A stretch of 64,000 nt of DNA from Atlantibacter sp032062175 (GCF_032062175.1 NZ_DAMBQK010000021.1:26110-90109), one strand, 5' to 3'. Counted from the stretch's first letter, positions 44,166-53,949 are shown. Program-made: numbers and translations. The notes: generated by a model not told the origin, from the letters alone.

Positions 44166-45110
44166 ATGAAGCTCAAGAATTCCCTTCTGGTGTCTGCTGT
44201 GTTGTCGCTCTGCGCCTTATCTGCACAGGCTGCCACCGAGTTAACGCCAGATCAGGCAGCCGCGCTGAAACCCTTTGACCGTATTACTGTAACGGGAAGG
44301 TTCAACGCAATTAACGAGGCGGCTAAGGCCATCTCTCGTAAAGCCGATAGCGTTGGCGCCGCCTCTTTCTACATCATCGATACCAACGATACGGGCAATA
44401 GCGGTAACTGGCGCGTCATTGCAGACGTTTACCATGAAAACGCGGAAAAAGCAGAAGCGCCTAAAAACCGTGTGATCGCGGGCGTAACGGAATTGCCGAA
44501 AGACCAGGCGATTGCCCTTGAGCCTTTCGATACCGTGACCGTTCAGGGTTTTTATCGCAGCCAACCGGAAGTGAATGAAGCCATCGCCAAAGCCGCGAAA
44601 GCGAAAGACGCCGCCTCGTTCTACATTGTTCGCCAGGTTGACGCCAACCAGGGTGGCAACCAGCGCATCACTGCGTTTGTTTATAAAGCGGACGCGAAAA
44701 AACGCGTGCTTCAGAGCCCGGACGCCACCCCGGCGGATTCTGATGCCGGCCGCGCGGCCATTGCCGCCGGTGGCGAAGCCGCTAAACAGGTTGAGATCCC
44801 GGGCGTAGCGACTACCGCATCACCCAGCAGTGATGTGGGCCGTTTCTTTGAAACCCAGTCATCAAAAGGTGGTCGTTACACTGTCACTCTGCCGGACGGC
44901 ACAAAAATTGAAGAAGTGAATAAAATCACCGCCGCACAAATGGTGCCATTCGATAGCGTGAAGTTCACCGGCAACTACGGCAACATGACTGAAATCTCCT
45001 ATCAAGTGGCGAAACGCGCCGCTAAAAAAGGCGCTAAGTATTATCACATTACGCGCCAGTGGCAGGAACGCGGCGGCAACATCACCATCAGCGCCGACCT
45101 CTTCAAGTAA
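44166..45110 (+). CDS. ydgH: Periplasmic DUF1471 protein YdgH
   Basis: The 314-residue precursor has a signal peptide ending near SAQAA and three DUF1471 (YhcN-type) domains, at about 28-90, 115-175 and 250-314. The domains show repeated MVPFDSVKFTG-like and ASFYII-like strands. Start at MKLKNSLLV (44166), two codons after the first ATG, as in E. coli. DUF1471 proteins are periplasmic and linked to stress, envelope or biofilm effects; YdgH's molecular role is not established. It has its own terminator. Confidence 0.93.
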   Translation: MKLKNSLLVSAVLSLCALSAQAATELTPDQAAALKPFDRITVTGRFNAINEAAKAISRKADSVGAASFYIIDTNDTGNSGNWRVIADVYHENAEKAEAPKNRVIAGVTELPKDQAIALEPFDTVTVQGFYRSQPEVNEAIAKAAKAKDAASFYIVRQVDANQGGNQRITAFVYKADAKKRVLQSPDATPADSDAGRAAIAAGGEAAKQVEIPGVATTASPSSDVGRFFETQSSKGGRYTVTLPDGTKIEEVNKITAAQMVPFDSVKFTGNYGNMTEISYQVAKRAAKKGAKYYHITRQWQERGGNITISADLFK

Positions 45111-45129
45111 GCGTCTCGACTACGCTTTT

Positions 45130-45157
45130 AAAGGCAGCCAATGGCTGCCTTTTTTAA
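45130..45157 (+). terminator. Terminator after ydgH
   Basis: AAGGCAGCC-AAT-GGCTGCCTT forms a 9-bp stem and is followed by TTTT, 20 bp after the ydgH stop. Confidence 0.9.
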
Positions 45158-45300
45158 TGCGGGTAATTTTTTGTGTGATACATCATTGAAAGCTGACTTC
45201 GCACTCCGTAGAATCGCGCGCCTCAGAGCGATCCTCCATGGTTATGCGCCCAGGCGGTATAATTATTCTGGATCGGCCTTATTTTTCAAACAGGACTCCT

Positions 45301-46683
45301 ATGGATAAAAAACTGGGCCTTACCGCATTAACCGCGCTGGTATTGAGTTCGATGCTGGGCGCGGGCGTTTTCAGTTTGCCGCAGAATATGGCGCAAGTAG
45401 CCAGCCCCGCCGCGCTGTTGATTGGCTGGACGATTACCGGCGTCGGGATCCTGATGCTGGCGATGGCGATGCTGTTGCTGACCCGTATCCGTCCCGACCT
45501 GGACGGCGGCATTTTTACCTACGCCCGCGATGGTTTTGGCGAGTTAATCGGTTTTTGCTCGGCATGGGGATACTGGCTTTGCGCGGTAATCGCCAACGTC
45601 TCTTATCTGGTGATCGTATTCTCGGCGCTCAGTTTCTTTACCGATACCCCCGAACTCCGCCTGTTTGGCGATGGCAATACCTGGCAATCCATCGTTGGCG
45701 CATCGGTATTATTGTGGTTTGTGCACTGGCTGGTGCTGCGCGGGGTGCAAACCGCTGCGAGCATCAACCTGGCCGCCACGCTGGCGAAACTGTTGCCGCT
45801 GGGCCTGTTTATTATCCTGGCGATTATCGCTTTCCGTTTACCCACCTTTAGCCTCGACTTTAGCGGCGTGGCGTTAGGCGTCCCGGTTTGGGAACAGGTG
45901 AAGAACACCATGCTGATCACCCTGTGGGTGTTTATCGGCGTAGAAGGCGCGGTGGTAGTTTCGGCACGCGCCCGCAATAAGCGCGACGTGGGGCGCGCCA
46001 CGCTGCTGGCGGTGTTTGCCGCGCTGGCGGTATATCTGCTGGTGACCCTGCTGTCGCTGGGTGTGATCGCCCGTCCTGAACTGGCGCAAATGCGCAACCC
46101 GTCGATGGCGGGTCTGATGGTGGAAATGATGGGCCCTTGGGGCGAAGTGATTATCGCCGCCGGGCTGATTGTGTCGGTGTGTGGCGCGTACCTGAGCTGG
46201 ACCATTATGGCCGCTGAGGTGCCGCTGCTGGCCGCCACCCATAAAGCGTTCCCGCGTATTTTTGCGCGACAAAATCAAAACGGCGCGCCGTCGGCGTCGC
46301 TGTGGCTGACCAATATCAGCATTCAGCTTTGCCTGGTGCTGATCTGGGCTACCGGTTCGGATTACAACACGCTGTTGACCATCGCCTCCGAGATGATTCT
46401 GGTGCCTTATTTCCTGGTCGGCGCCTATCTGCTCAAAGTCGCTACCCGCCCGCTTCATACCGCGGTGGGTGTCGGCGCCTGCATTTATGGTTTATGGTTG
46501 CTGTATGCGTCGGGCCCCATGCACCTGTTGCTGTCCGTGGTGCTGTACGCGCCGGGCTTGCTGGTGTTCCTGTATGCCCGCCGCACGCACGATAACAATA
46601 TCCTGCTTAAGCAAACTGAGAAATTGCTGATAGGCTTATTACTGGTTGCCGCTTTGCCAGCCACATGGATGCTGATGGGGTAA
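45301..46683 (+). CDS. ydgI: Amino-acid antiporter YdgI (ArcD-like, APC family)
   Basis: This 460-residue APC-superfamily transporter has about 12 helices. It includes LSSMLGAGVFSLPQNMA in the first helix and TLWVFIGVEGAVVVSARARNKRDVG near residue 225, typical of the basic amino acid/polyamine antiporter group. Start at MDKKLGLTA (45301), the E. coli start; the longer ATG at 45238 gives an unconserved leader. Predicted as an arginine/ornithine antiporter, though the substrate is not certain. Confidence 0.92.
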   Translation: MDKKLGLTALTALVLSSMLGAGVFSLPQNMAQVASPAALLIGWTITGVGILMLAMAMLLLTRIRPDLDGGIFTYARDGFGELIGFCSAWGYWLCAVIANVSYLVIVFSALSFFTDTPELRLFGDGNTWQSIVGASVLLWFVHWLVLRGVQTAASINLAATLAKLLPLGLFIILAIIAFRLPTFSLDFSGVALGVPVWEQVKNTMLITLWVFIGVEGAVVVSARARNKRDVGRATLLAVFAALAVYLLVTLLSLGVIARPELAQMRNPSMAGLMVEMMGPWGEVIIAAGLIVSVCGAYLSWTIMAAEVPLLAATHKAFPRIFARQNQNGAPSASLWLTNISIQLCLVLIWATGSDYNTLLTIASEMILVPYFLVGAYLLKVATRPLHTAVGVGACIYGLWLLYASGPMHLLLSVVLYAPGLLVFLYARRTHDNNILLKQTEKLLIGLLLVAALPATWMLMG

Positions 46684-46724
46684 ACGCCCCATCTTCGTCA
46701 TGACCTACTGACGAGGGTTACTTT

Positions 46725-47447
46725 ATGGGGAAATCACCACACCGACCAATTTTGATCACCGGGGGCGGCCGCCGTATCGGGCTCGCCCTCGCCCACCATT
46801 TTCTGGCTGAAAAGCATCCGGTTATCGTTAGCTATCGCGCCGCTTATCCTGCCATCGACGTGCTAACGGAGATGGGCGCAAAATGCATCAAGGCCGATTT
46901 TTCAACTGATGAAGGTATCCTGGACTTCGCCGAACAGGTAAAAAGCCTGACGCCGTGCCTGCGCGCCATTATTCATAACGCCAGCGCCTGGCAAACCGAA
47001 AAGGCCGGACCGATCTCCGGGGACGTGATCACAGAAATGATGCAGGTGCATGTTCATGCACCCTATTTGATCAACCTCGCGCTGGAACCGCTGCTGCGCG
47101 GCCACGGCCATGCGGCCAGCGATATTATTCATTTTACGGATTACGTGGTGGAGCGTGGCAGCGAGAAGCACATCGCCTATGCCGCCAGTAAAGCGGCGCT
47201 GGACAATATGACGCGCTCTTTTGCCCGCAAACTGGCCCCGGAAGTAAAAGTCAACGCCATCGCGCCTTCACTGATTTTGTTTAACGAACTGGATGATGCC
47301 GCCTACCGGCAGCGCGCGCTGAATAAATCGCTGATGAAAACTGAACCGGGCGAGAAAGAAGTTATCGATTTAGTGGAATATCTACTGACCAGCTGTTACG
47401 TGACCGGACGCAGCTTCCCGGTGGATGGCGGTCGCCATCTTCGCTAG
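46725..47447 (+). CDS. folM: Dihydromonapterin reductase FolM
   Basis: This 240-residue short-chain dehydrogenase has the TGGGRRIGLALA cofactor loop at residues 13-24; the Arg pair suits NADPH. The YAASKAALDNMTRSF catalytic Tyr-Lys segment is near 155. It reduces dihydromonapterin to tetrahydromonapterin and weakly dihydrofolate. Strong end-to-end match to E. coli FolM, including the C-terminal GRSFPVDGGRHLR. It lies upstream of rstAB as in E. coli, although ydgC is absent between them. Confidence 0.94.
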   Translation: MGKSPHRPILITGGGRRIGLALAHHFLAEKHPVIVSYRAAYPAIDVLTEMGAKCIKADFSTDEGILDFAEQVKSLTPCLRAIIHNASAWQTEKAGPISGDVITEMMQVHVHAPYLINLALEPLLRGHGHAASDIIHFTDYVVERGSEKHIAYAASKAALDNMTRSFARKLAPEVKVNAIAPSLILFNELDDAAYRQRALNKSLMKTEPGEKEVIDLVEYLLTSCYVTGRSFPVDGGRHLR

Positions 47448-47448
47448 C

Positions 47449-47465
47449 GGTTTACCCGGCGTTAA
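47449..47465 (+). promoter_or_regulatory. Possible PhoP box before rstA
   Basis: GGTTTA-CCCGG-CGTTAA has GTTTA and GTTAA repeats 11 bp apart, the spacing of PhoP boxes (TGTTTA direct repeats). rstA belongs to the PhoP regulon in E. coli. The distance to a -10 is not ideal, so this is tentative. Confidence 0.45.
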
Positions 47466-47522
47466 TGGAACCCGGCAGGTTGAAGGTGTAACCTGTGGTT
47501 TTTGGTCGATAAGCTCCGGTCT

Positions 47523-48245
47523 ATGAGCAAAATTGTATTTGTTGAAGACGATCCCGAGGTAGGGTCGCTGATTGCGGCCTATCTCGGTAAGCATGATATT
47601 GACGTGCTACTGGAAACGCGCGGCGATCGGGCCATCGACGTGATTCTGGCGCATCAGCCGGACCTGGTGCTGTTGGATATTATGCTGCCAGGCAAAGACG
47701 GCATGAGCCTGTGCCGTGATTTACGCCCGCTGTGGCAAGGGCCGATTGTTCTGCTGACCTCCCTCGACAGCGATATGAACCACATCCTGTCGCTGGAAAT
47801 GGGCGCCAGCGATTACATCCTCAAGACTACCCCGCCTGCGGTGCTGCTTGCCCGCCTGCGCCTGCATTTACGCCAGCATCACACCACCACGTTACCTGAA
47901 TCCGCAACCACCCGCTCGCCGCATAAAGTGCTGCATTTCGGTACGCTGTGCATCGATCCGCTGAACCGCCAGGTGCGGCTGGGCGAGCGCAATGTGGTGC
48001 TGTCTACCGCCGATTTCGATTTGCTCTGGGAACTGGCGACCCACGCCGGCAACATTATGGACCGTGACGCGTTGCTCAAGAATCTGCGCGGCGTGAGTTA
48101 TGACGGGCTGGACCGCAGCGTGGATGTTGCCATTTCGCGGCTGAGAAAAAAACTCAACGACAGCGCGACGGAACCGTACCGGATCAAGACCGTGCGCAAT
48201 AAGGGCTATCTTTTTGCTCCCCACGCCTGGGAAACGGCGGAATAA
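47523..48245 (+). CDS. rstA: Response regulator RstA (OmpR family)
   Basis: This 240-residue protein has a receiver domain with phospho-acceptor D52 in LVLLDIMLPGKDG, acidic pocket E8-D9-D10 and a conserved Lys near residue 101. The C-terminal winged helix ends RVSYDGLDRSVDVAISRLRKKL-like and VRNKGYLFAPHAWE. I chose the ATG at 47523, aligning with E. coli; a TTG at 47502 is possible. The Shine-Dalgarno is weak. It forms a two-component pair with RstB. Confidence 0.94.
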   Translation: MSKIVFVEDDPEVGSLIAAYLGKHDIDVLLETRGDRAIDVILAHQPDLVLLDIMLPGKDGMSLCRDLRPLWQGPIVLLTSLDSDMNHILSLEMGASDYILKTTPPAVLLARLRLHLRQHHTTTLPESATTRSPHKVLHFGTLCIDPLNRQVRLGERNVVLSTADFDLLWELATHAGNIMDRDALLKNLRGVSYDGLDRSVDVAISRLRKKLNDSATEPYRIKTVRNKGYLFAPHAWETAE

Positions 48246-48260
48246 ACGCAGAGCGGGTTT

Positions 48261-49535
48261 ATGAAGAAGCTATTTATCCAGTTTTATTTGCTGCTGTTCG
48301 TCTGCTTTTTAGTCATGACAATGCTGGTCGGCCTGGTCTATAAATTTACCGCTGAACGTGCCGGACGGCAGTCGCTGGATGATTTAATGAAAAGCTCGCT
48401 GTATCTGATGCGTAGCGAGCTGCGGGAAATCCCGCCGCGCGACTGGAATAAGACCATCAAGCGGCTCGATTTTAATCTCTCATTCGATCTGCGCATTGAA
48501 CCCCTGAATCACTATCATCTCGCTGCCCAGCCCGCCCAACGCCTGCGCAGCGGGGAAATCGTGGCGCTGGATGATGAATATACGTTTATCCAGCGCATTC
48601 CCCGCAGCCACTATGTGCTGGCGGTCGGGCCGGTGCCCTATCTCTATTTTATGCACCAAATGCGCCTGCTGGACGTGGCGCTGATTGTGTTTATCGCTTT
48701 TTCGCTCGCCGTCCCGGTGCTTATCTGGATGCGTCCGCACTGGAAAGAGATGCTCAAACTGGAATCTGCCGCGCAGCGCTTCGGTGAAGGCCATCTTGAT
48801 GAGCGCATTCATTTTGACGATGCCTCGAGCTTTGAACGGCTCGGCGTTGCCTTTAATCAGATGGCGGATAATATCAATACCCTGATAGCCAGTAAAAAAC
48901 AGCTGATCGACGGTATTGCTCACGAACTGCGCACCCCGCTGGTGCGACTGCGTTACCGGCTGGAGATGAGTGATAACCTGTCCGACGCCGAAAGCGCCGC
49001 GCTAAACCGCGATATCGGCCAGCTTGAGGCGCTGATCGACGAATTGCTGACTTACGCCCGGCTGGACCGCCCGCAAAATGAGCTGCATCTTAACCCGGTG
49101 GAGTTATCCGGCTGGCTGGAAAATCACGTCGCTGAATTGCAGGCGCTGCATCCAGACAAAGCGCTGACGGTGTTGCCCTCCACCGCCTGCGAAAGTTTGC
49201 TGGATCTGCGCCTGATGGCAAGGGTGCTGGACAATTTGGTCAATAATGCCCTGCGCTACTGCCAGCAGCGCATTGAGATCCGTTTTGCCAGCGACGGCCA
49301 CACTGGCGTGTTGACGGTAGAGGATGATGGTCCGGGCATTCCGGAAAGCGAACGGCACCGGGTATTTGAGCCGTTTGTGCGTCTCGACCCCAGCCGCGAC
49401 CGCGCCACGGGAGGCTGCGGGCTGGGCCTGGCGATTGTCAGTTCCGTGGCGACGGCGATGGGCGGCAGCGTGGCGGCACGGCAAAGCCCACTGGGCGGCG
49501 CGCGCTTTGAATTCAGTTGGCCGATTCAGCGATGA
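48261..49535 (+). CDS. rstB: Sensor histidine kinase RstB
   Basis: This 424-residue inner-membrane kinase has two transmembrane segments (about 5-27 and 133-155) bounding a periplasmic sensor, then HAMP. The H-box is GIAHELRTPLVRLRYRLEM with His221, followed by the N, G1 (EDDGPGIP) and G2 (GGCGLGLAI) boxes. Phosphorylates RstA. In E. coli this system responds within the PhoPQ/magnesium and acid network. It starts 15 bp after rstA. Confidence 0.95.
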   Translation: MKKLFIQFYLLLFVCFLVMTMLVGLVYKFTAERAGRQSLDDLMKSSLYLMRSELREIPPRDWNKTIKRLDFNLSFDLRIEPLNHYHLAAQPAQRLRSGEIVALDDEYTFIQRIPRSHYVLAVGPVPYLYFMHQMRLLDVALIVFIAFSLAVPVLIWMRPHWKEMLKLESAAQRFGEGHLDERIHFDDASSFERLGVAFNQMADNINTLIASKKQLIDGIAHELRTPLVRLRYRLEMSDNLSDAESAALNRDIGQLEALIDELLTYARLDRPQNELHLNPVELSGWLENHVAELQALHPDKALTVLPSTACESLLDLRLMARVLDNLVNNALRYCQQRIEIRFASDGHTGVLTVEDDGPGIPESERHRVFEPFVRLDPSRDRATGGCGLGLAIVSSVATAMGGSVAARQSPLGGARFEFSWPIQR

Positions 49536-49593
49536 TTTTCTCTCTGCCAGACGCCCCGGCACGGTGGTCAGAGCCCGGCAACCGTGCTATACC

Positions 49594-49616
49594 TATAAGT
49601 ATGTTGTAACTAAAGG
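49594..49616 (+). other. terB: Replication-fork arrest site (TerB-like)
   Basis: The 23-bp sequence around ATAAGTATGTTGTAACTAAA matches E. coli TerB at 21 positions, including the invariant core and the G6 base pair needed for the locked complex. It overlaps the tus leader, as in E. coli, so Tus can repress its own gene. In this orientation it should stop forks coming from lower coordinates of the window and pass forks from higher coordinates. Confidence 0.93.
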
Positions 49617-49624
49617 TGCTTGCT

Positions 49625-50551
49625 ATGCGCTACGATCTCGCCCAACGTCTGACGTCCACTTTTCAGGAGATGGAGCATCTGCTGCTCGCGTTTAAAGAGA
49701 TGCTCGAACCCTGCCGGCGGCTCAGCGCCCGGGTGTTTGCCCTGCCGCCGGTTGATAAAGGCAAAGAACACGATCCGCTGGAGAAAATCAGCGTTACCCA
49801 ACTGCTGAGTAAAGAAGCCCATGACGCCACGATGCGCCACTTCACCCATCTGTTTATCCAGCAGCAGTCGGAAAATCGCAGCAGCAAGGCCGCCCTGCGT
49901 CTGCCGGGCGCTATCTGCTATGCGGTGAGCGCCGCCCAGCGCCAGCAGCTTCAGGAAACTATTCAGGCCATTAACCAGTTGAAAGCGCAGTTCTCGGAGA
50001 TTGTCGCCGTCGAATCCGGCCTGACGCCCGCGCAGCGCTTTGAGTGGGTGCATCACTACCTGCCTGGCCTGATCACCCTGAATGCCTACCGGCAAATCAC
50101 GGTGCTGGAGAACCCGGCAACCCTCCGTTTCGGCTGGGCCAATAAGCATTTCATCAAGAACTTCAGCCGGGAAGAGGTGCTGGCGATGCTGGAGAAAAGC
50201 CTTAAATCGCCACGCGCCGTTGCACCGTGGAGCAAGGATCAGTGGCGCGAAAAAGTGGAGCAGGAATATCACGCCATCGCCTCGCTGCCCGAAGCCGCGC
50301 GTTTTAAGATCAAGCGCCCGGTGAAGGTGCAGCCGGTGGCGCGGGTCTGGTATGCGGCGCAGCAAAAGCAGGTACAGATTGCCTGCCCGTCGCCGTTAAT
50401 CGTGCTGTGTTCCGATGAGCCGGGTACGCCAGTGCCGGAAATCGGCGAGCTGTTGAACTACGATGCAGAACAGATCCAGCACCGGCATAAACCGCAGGCG
50501 GAGCCGCTGGAACTGCTGATCCCCCGCCTGCATTTATACCTTGCCCGTTAA
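49625..50551 (+). CDS. tus: DNA replication terminus-binding protein Tus
   Basis: This 308-residue monomeric DNA-binding protein has conserved core stretches RHFTHLFIQQQSENRSSKAALRLPG near residue 73, RFEWVHHYLPGLITLNAYR, LRFGWANKHFIKN and IKRPVKVQPVARVWY, which form the DNA-binding strands and C6 pocket in E. coli Tus. The N-terminal third is more diverged. Start ATG at 49625 behind AAAGGTG; a GTG at 49616 overlaps the Ter site. It converges with fumC with a 4-bp overlap of the stop codons. Confidence 0.95.
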   Translation: MRYDLAQRLTSTFQEMEHLLLAFKEMLEPCRRLSARVFALPPVDKGKEHDPLEKISVTQLLSKEAHDATMRHFTHLFIQQQSENRSSKAALRLPGAICYAVSAAQRQQLQETIQAINQLKAQFSEIVAVESGLTPAQRFEWVHHYLPGLITLNAYRQITVLENPATLRFGWANKHFIKNFSREEVLAMLEKSLKSPRAVAPWSKDQWREKVEQEYHAIASLPEAARFKIKRPVKVQPVARVWYAAQQKQVQIACPSPLIVLCSDEPGTPVPEIGELLNYDAEQIQHRHKPQAEPLELLIPRLHLYLAR

Positions 50552-51945
50552 GGCTTCATGCTGCCAACCATATCCTGCGGGCGTACCCAGGCATCGAATT
50601 CCGCGTCTGTCAGGTAGCCCAGTTTCAGGGCGGACGCTTTGAGCGTCAGCCCCTCTTTATGGGCTTTTTTGGCGATTTCCGCCGCCTTGTCGTAGCCGAT
50701 ATGGGTGTTGAGTGCCGTCACCAGCATCAGCGAATCGTTGAGCAACTGGTCGATACGCTCGCGGTTCGGTTCGATTCCGGTGGCGCAGTGGTGGTCAAAG
50801 CTGTCCATCCCGTCTGCCAACAGGCGAATCGATTGCAGGAAGTTATCGATGACCATCGGGCGAAACACGTTCAACTCAAAGTTGCCCATCGCCCCGCCCA
50901 TGTTGATGGCGACATCGTTGCCCATCACCTGGCAGCAGAGCATGGTTAGCGCTTCGCACTGCGTCGGGTTGACTTTGCCTGGCATGATGGAACTTCCCGG
51001 TTCGTTTTCCGGAATGGAGATTTCACCAATGCCGCAGCGCGGTCCAGAGGCCAGCCAGCGCACATCGTTGGCGATTTTCATCAGCGAGGCAGCCAGCCCT
51101 TTCAGCGCACCGTGGGCATGAACCAGCGCGTCGCAGGTCGCCAGCGCTTCAAATTTATTCGGCGCGGTGATAAACGGCTGGTTAGTGATTGCCGCCAGCT
51201 CGTTAGCAACCCGTTCGGCGTATTCCGGATGGGTGTTCAGGCCGGTGCCCACCGCCGTACCGCCCAGCGCCAATTCGGCCACGTGCGGGAGGCTCTGCTC
51301 GATATGCTTCAGGTTATGCTCCAGCATCGCCACCCAGCCGGAAATCTCCTGACCGAGGGTCAGCGGCGTGGCGTCCTGTAAATGCGTACGGCCAATTTTG
51401 ACGATGTCGCTAAAGGCGGTGGATTTGGCTTTCAGGGTCGCGGTGAGCTGGTTCAGCGACGGGATCAACTGCTCGCGCAGGGCAAGCACCGCCGCCACGT
51501 GCATAGCGGTAGGAAAAACGTCGTTCGAACTCTGGCTTTTGTTAACGTCATCGTTGGGGTGAACCTTGCGCCCCATGCCCCGCTCGCCGCCCAGTAATTC
51601 ACTCGCCCGGTTAGCCAGCACCTCGTTCATGTTCATATTGGTCTGGGTGCCGGAGCCGGTTTGCCAGATAGCCAGCGGGAATTCCCCCGCATGTTGGCCG
51701 TTAAGCACTTCATCCGCGGCGGAAATAATCGCCTCGCCCCGCTCTTGCGCCAGGAGCTTCAAATCCATATTCACTTTTGCCGCCGCGCGTTTAGTGAGCG
51801 CCAGCGCATGGATCAGCGCCGTCGGCATTTTTTCCGTTGAAATGCGAAAGTGCTCCAGCGAGCGCTGGGTTTGCGCGCCCCACAGTTTATCGGCAGGCAC
51901 ATCAATCGCGCCCATGGAATCACTTTCACTACGATACGTTGCCAT
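50548..51945 (-). CDS. fumC: Fumarase C (class II, iron-independent)
   Basis: This 465-residue enzyme of the fumarase/aspartase superfamily has the signature GSSIMPGKVNPTQCE near residue 317 on the mobile loop with catalytic Ser, and the active-site His in GRTHLQDATPLTLGQE near 188. It hydrates fumarate to malate in the TCA cycle and withstands superoxide and iron limitation, complementing FumA. It lies 153 bp downstream of fumA, with fumA's terminator between. Start behind AAGGAG. Confidence 0.97.
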   Translation of the reverse strand: MATYRSESDSMGAIDVPADKLWGAQTQRSLEHFRISTEKMPTALIHALALTKRAAAKVNMDLKLLAQERGEAIISAADEVLNGQHAGEFPLAIWQTGSGTQTNMNMNEVLANRASELLGGERGMGRKVHPNDDVNKSQSSNDVFPTAMHVAAVLALREQLIPSLNQLTATLKAKSTAFSDIVKIGRTHLQDATPLTLGQEISGWVAMLEHNLKHIEQSLPHVAELALGGTAVGTGLNTHPEYAERVANELAAITNQPFITAPNKFEALATCDALVHAHGALKGLAASLMKIANDVRWLASGPRCGIGEISIPENEPGSSIMPGKVNPTQCEALTMLCCQVMGNDVAINMGGAMGNFELNVFRPMVIDNFLQSIRLLADGMDSFDHHCATGIEPNRERIDQLLNDSLMLVTALNTHIGYDKAAEIAKKAHKEGLTLKASALKLGYLTDAEFDAWVRPQDMVGSMKP

Positions 51946-52058
51946 TCAATGTCTCCTTAACAAGAAAGTTATCAAGCCGACATGACTCACAGAAAATTGA
52001 CGCTTTAAGTATTGATTAAGAAGGTCGTTCAGTTTGGTGGTTAGTGCGGTTAACGAAG

Positions 52059-52092
52059 GGAAAAACCGCCTCCCGTGAATGAGAGGCGGTAA
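52059..52092 (-). terminator. Terminator of fumA
   Basis: On the minus strand ACCGCCTC-N10-GAGGCGGT is followed by TTTTTCCC, seven bases after the fumA stop. Confidence 0.85.
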
Positions 52093-52098
52093 GAACAG

Positions 52099-53745
52099 TT
52101 ATTTCACGCAGCTGGCGCACTGCGAAGACTGGATTTGCGCGAAGAAGTCGTTGCCTTTGTCATCCACCAGGATAAATGCCGGGAAATCTTCCACTTCGAT
52201 CTTCCAGATGGCTTCCATACCCAGTTCCGGGTATTCGACGCATTCCAGGCTCTTGATGCTGCTTTGCGCCAGCACCGCCGCCGGGCCGCCGATGCTGCCG
52301 AGGTAGAAACCGCCGTGCTTATGGCAGGCATCGGTAACCTGCTGGCTGCGGTTGCCCTTCGCCAGCATGATCATGCTGCCGCCGTTGGCTTGTAGCAGGT
52401 CGACATAGGAATCCATACGCCCTGCGGTGGTTGGGCCAAGCGAACCGGACGCATAGCCTTCCGGCGTTTTGGCCGGGCCGGCGTAATAGATGGGGTGATC
52501 CTTCACGTACTGCGGCAGCCCTTCGCCGTTGTCGATACGCTCTTTGAGTTTGGCGTGGGCGATGTCGCGCGCCACGATGATGGTGCCGGAGAGCGACAGA
52601 CGGGTCGACACCGGATACTGCGAGAGTTGGGCCAGAATGTCGTTCATCGGGCGGTTGAGATCCACACGCACCGCTTCGCCTTCGCCAGCGCGTTGCAGTT
52701 CTTTCGGAATGTACTTACCTGGGTTGTTTTCCAGTTTTTCGATCCAGATGCCCTGACGGTTGATTTTGGCTTTGATATTGCGGTCTGCCGAGCAGGAAAC
52801 GCCCATGCCCACCGGGCAGGACGCACCGTGGCGCGGCAGGCGTACGACGCGGATATCGTGGGCGAAATACTTGCCGCCGAACTGCGCGCCGAGGCCGAGT
52901 TTCTGGGCTTCTTCCAGCAGCTCTTTTTCAAGCTGGATGTCCCGGAACGCCTGGCCGTGCTCGTTACCTTCGGTCGGCAGGCCGTCGTAATATTTGGTGG
53001 ATGCCAGCTTCACGGTTTTCAGGGTGGATTCCGCTGAAGTGCCGCCGATGACAAAGGCAATGTGGTACGGCGGGCAGGCTGCGGTGCCCAGGCTGCGCAT
53101 TTTCTCCACCAGCCAGTTTTTTAGCTTGCCGGGGCTGAGCAGCGCTTTGGTTTCCTGATACAGATAGGTTTTATTGGCTGAGCCGCCGCCTTTGGCGATG
53201 CACAGGAATTTATACTCGTCGCCGTCCACGCTATAGAGGTCGATTTGCGCCGGTAAGTTAGTACCGGTATTCACCTCTTTATACATATCCAGCGCGGCGT
53301 TCTGGGAGTAGCGCAGGTTATCTTCGATGTAGGTGTTGTAAACGCCGTGTGCCAGCGCCGCTTCATCCCCGCCGCCCGTCCAGACGCGCTGGCCTTTTTT
53401 CCCGACAATGATTGCGGTGCCGGTGTCCTGGCAGGTCGGCAGAATGCCTTTGGCGGCGATTTCCGAGTTGCGCAGGAATTGCAGTGCCACGTACTTGTCG
53501 TTTTCGCTGGCTTCCGGGTCGGCCAGGATATCCGCCACCTGCTGTTGATGAGCCGGGCGCAGCATAAACGAGGCATCATGAAAAGCATGTTGCGCCAGCA
53601 GGGTCAGAGCCTGCGGGTCGACTTTAACGATTTCCTGGCCTTCGAATTCGCTGACGCTGACGTGATCGGTGCTCAACAGATAGTATTCGGTTTCTTCCTT
53701 TTTGAGCGGAAAGGGGTCCTGATAATGGAAGGGTTTGTTTGACAT
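52099..53745 (-). CDS. fumA: Fumarase A (class I, [4Fe-4S])
   Basis: This 548-residue iron-sulfur hydrolyase interconverts fumarate and malate. Cluster-ligand cysteines appear in ILPTCQDTGTA (near residue 105), GVSCSADRN (near 224 in the E. coli-like GASCPVGMGVSC block) and further C-terminal. The C-terminal fumarate-domain block is ASGSLGPTTAGRMDSYVD. Sequence is close to both FumA and FumB; position next to fumC and manA identifies FumA. It is divergent from manA across 204 bp. Confidence 0.95.
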   Translation of the reverse strand: MSNKPFHYQDPFPLKKEETEYYLLSTDHVSVSEFEGQEIVKVDPQALTLLAQHAFHDASFMLRPAHQQQVADILADPEASENDKYVALQFLRNSEIAAKGILPTCQDTGTAIIVGKKGQRVWTGGGDEAALAHGVYNTYIEDNLRYSQNAALDMYKEVNTGTNLPAQIDLYSVDGDEYKFLCIAKGGGSANKTYLYQETKALLSPGKLKNWLVEKMRSLGTAACPPYHIAFVIGGTSAESTLKTVKLASTKYYDGLPTEGNEHGQAFRDIQLEKELLEEAQKLGLGAQFGGKYFAHDIRVVRLPRHGASCPVGMGVSCSADRNIKAKINRQGIWIEKLENNPGKYIPKELQRAGEGEAVRVDLNRPMNDILAQLSQYPVSTRLSLSGTIIVARDIAHAKLKERIDNGEGLPQYVKDHPIYYAGPAKTPEGYASGSLGPTTAGRMDSYVDLLQANGGSMIMLAKGNRSQQVTDACHKHGGFYLGSIGGPAAVLAQSSIKSLECVEYPELGMEAIWKIEVEDFPAFILVDDKGNDFFAQIQSSQCASCVK

Positions 53746-53949
53746 TGTTCTCTCACTGACAGCCTAAGTTTAACTATTATTCATTCAGCACATTGTCCAT
53801 GTGCCGTGTGCAAAAGCGAGTTCAGACATGCTACACAATTTTTTAACAAAAACTGAGACAAAGACGACTTTTTACCATCCGGGGTTACTTCACCACGGAT
53901 TGTTGGTTTAATACAGCAAGTTAATTTCACCTAGTTACAGGGCTTAATC

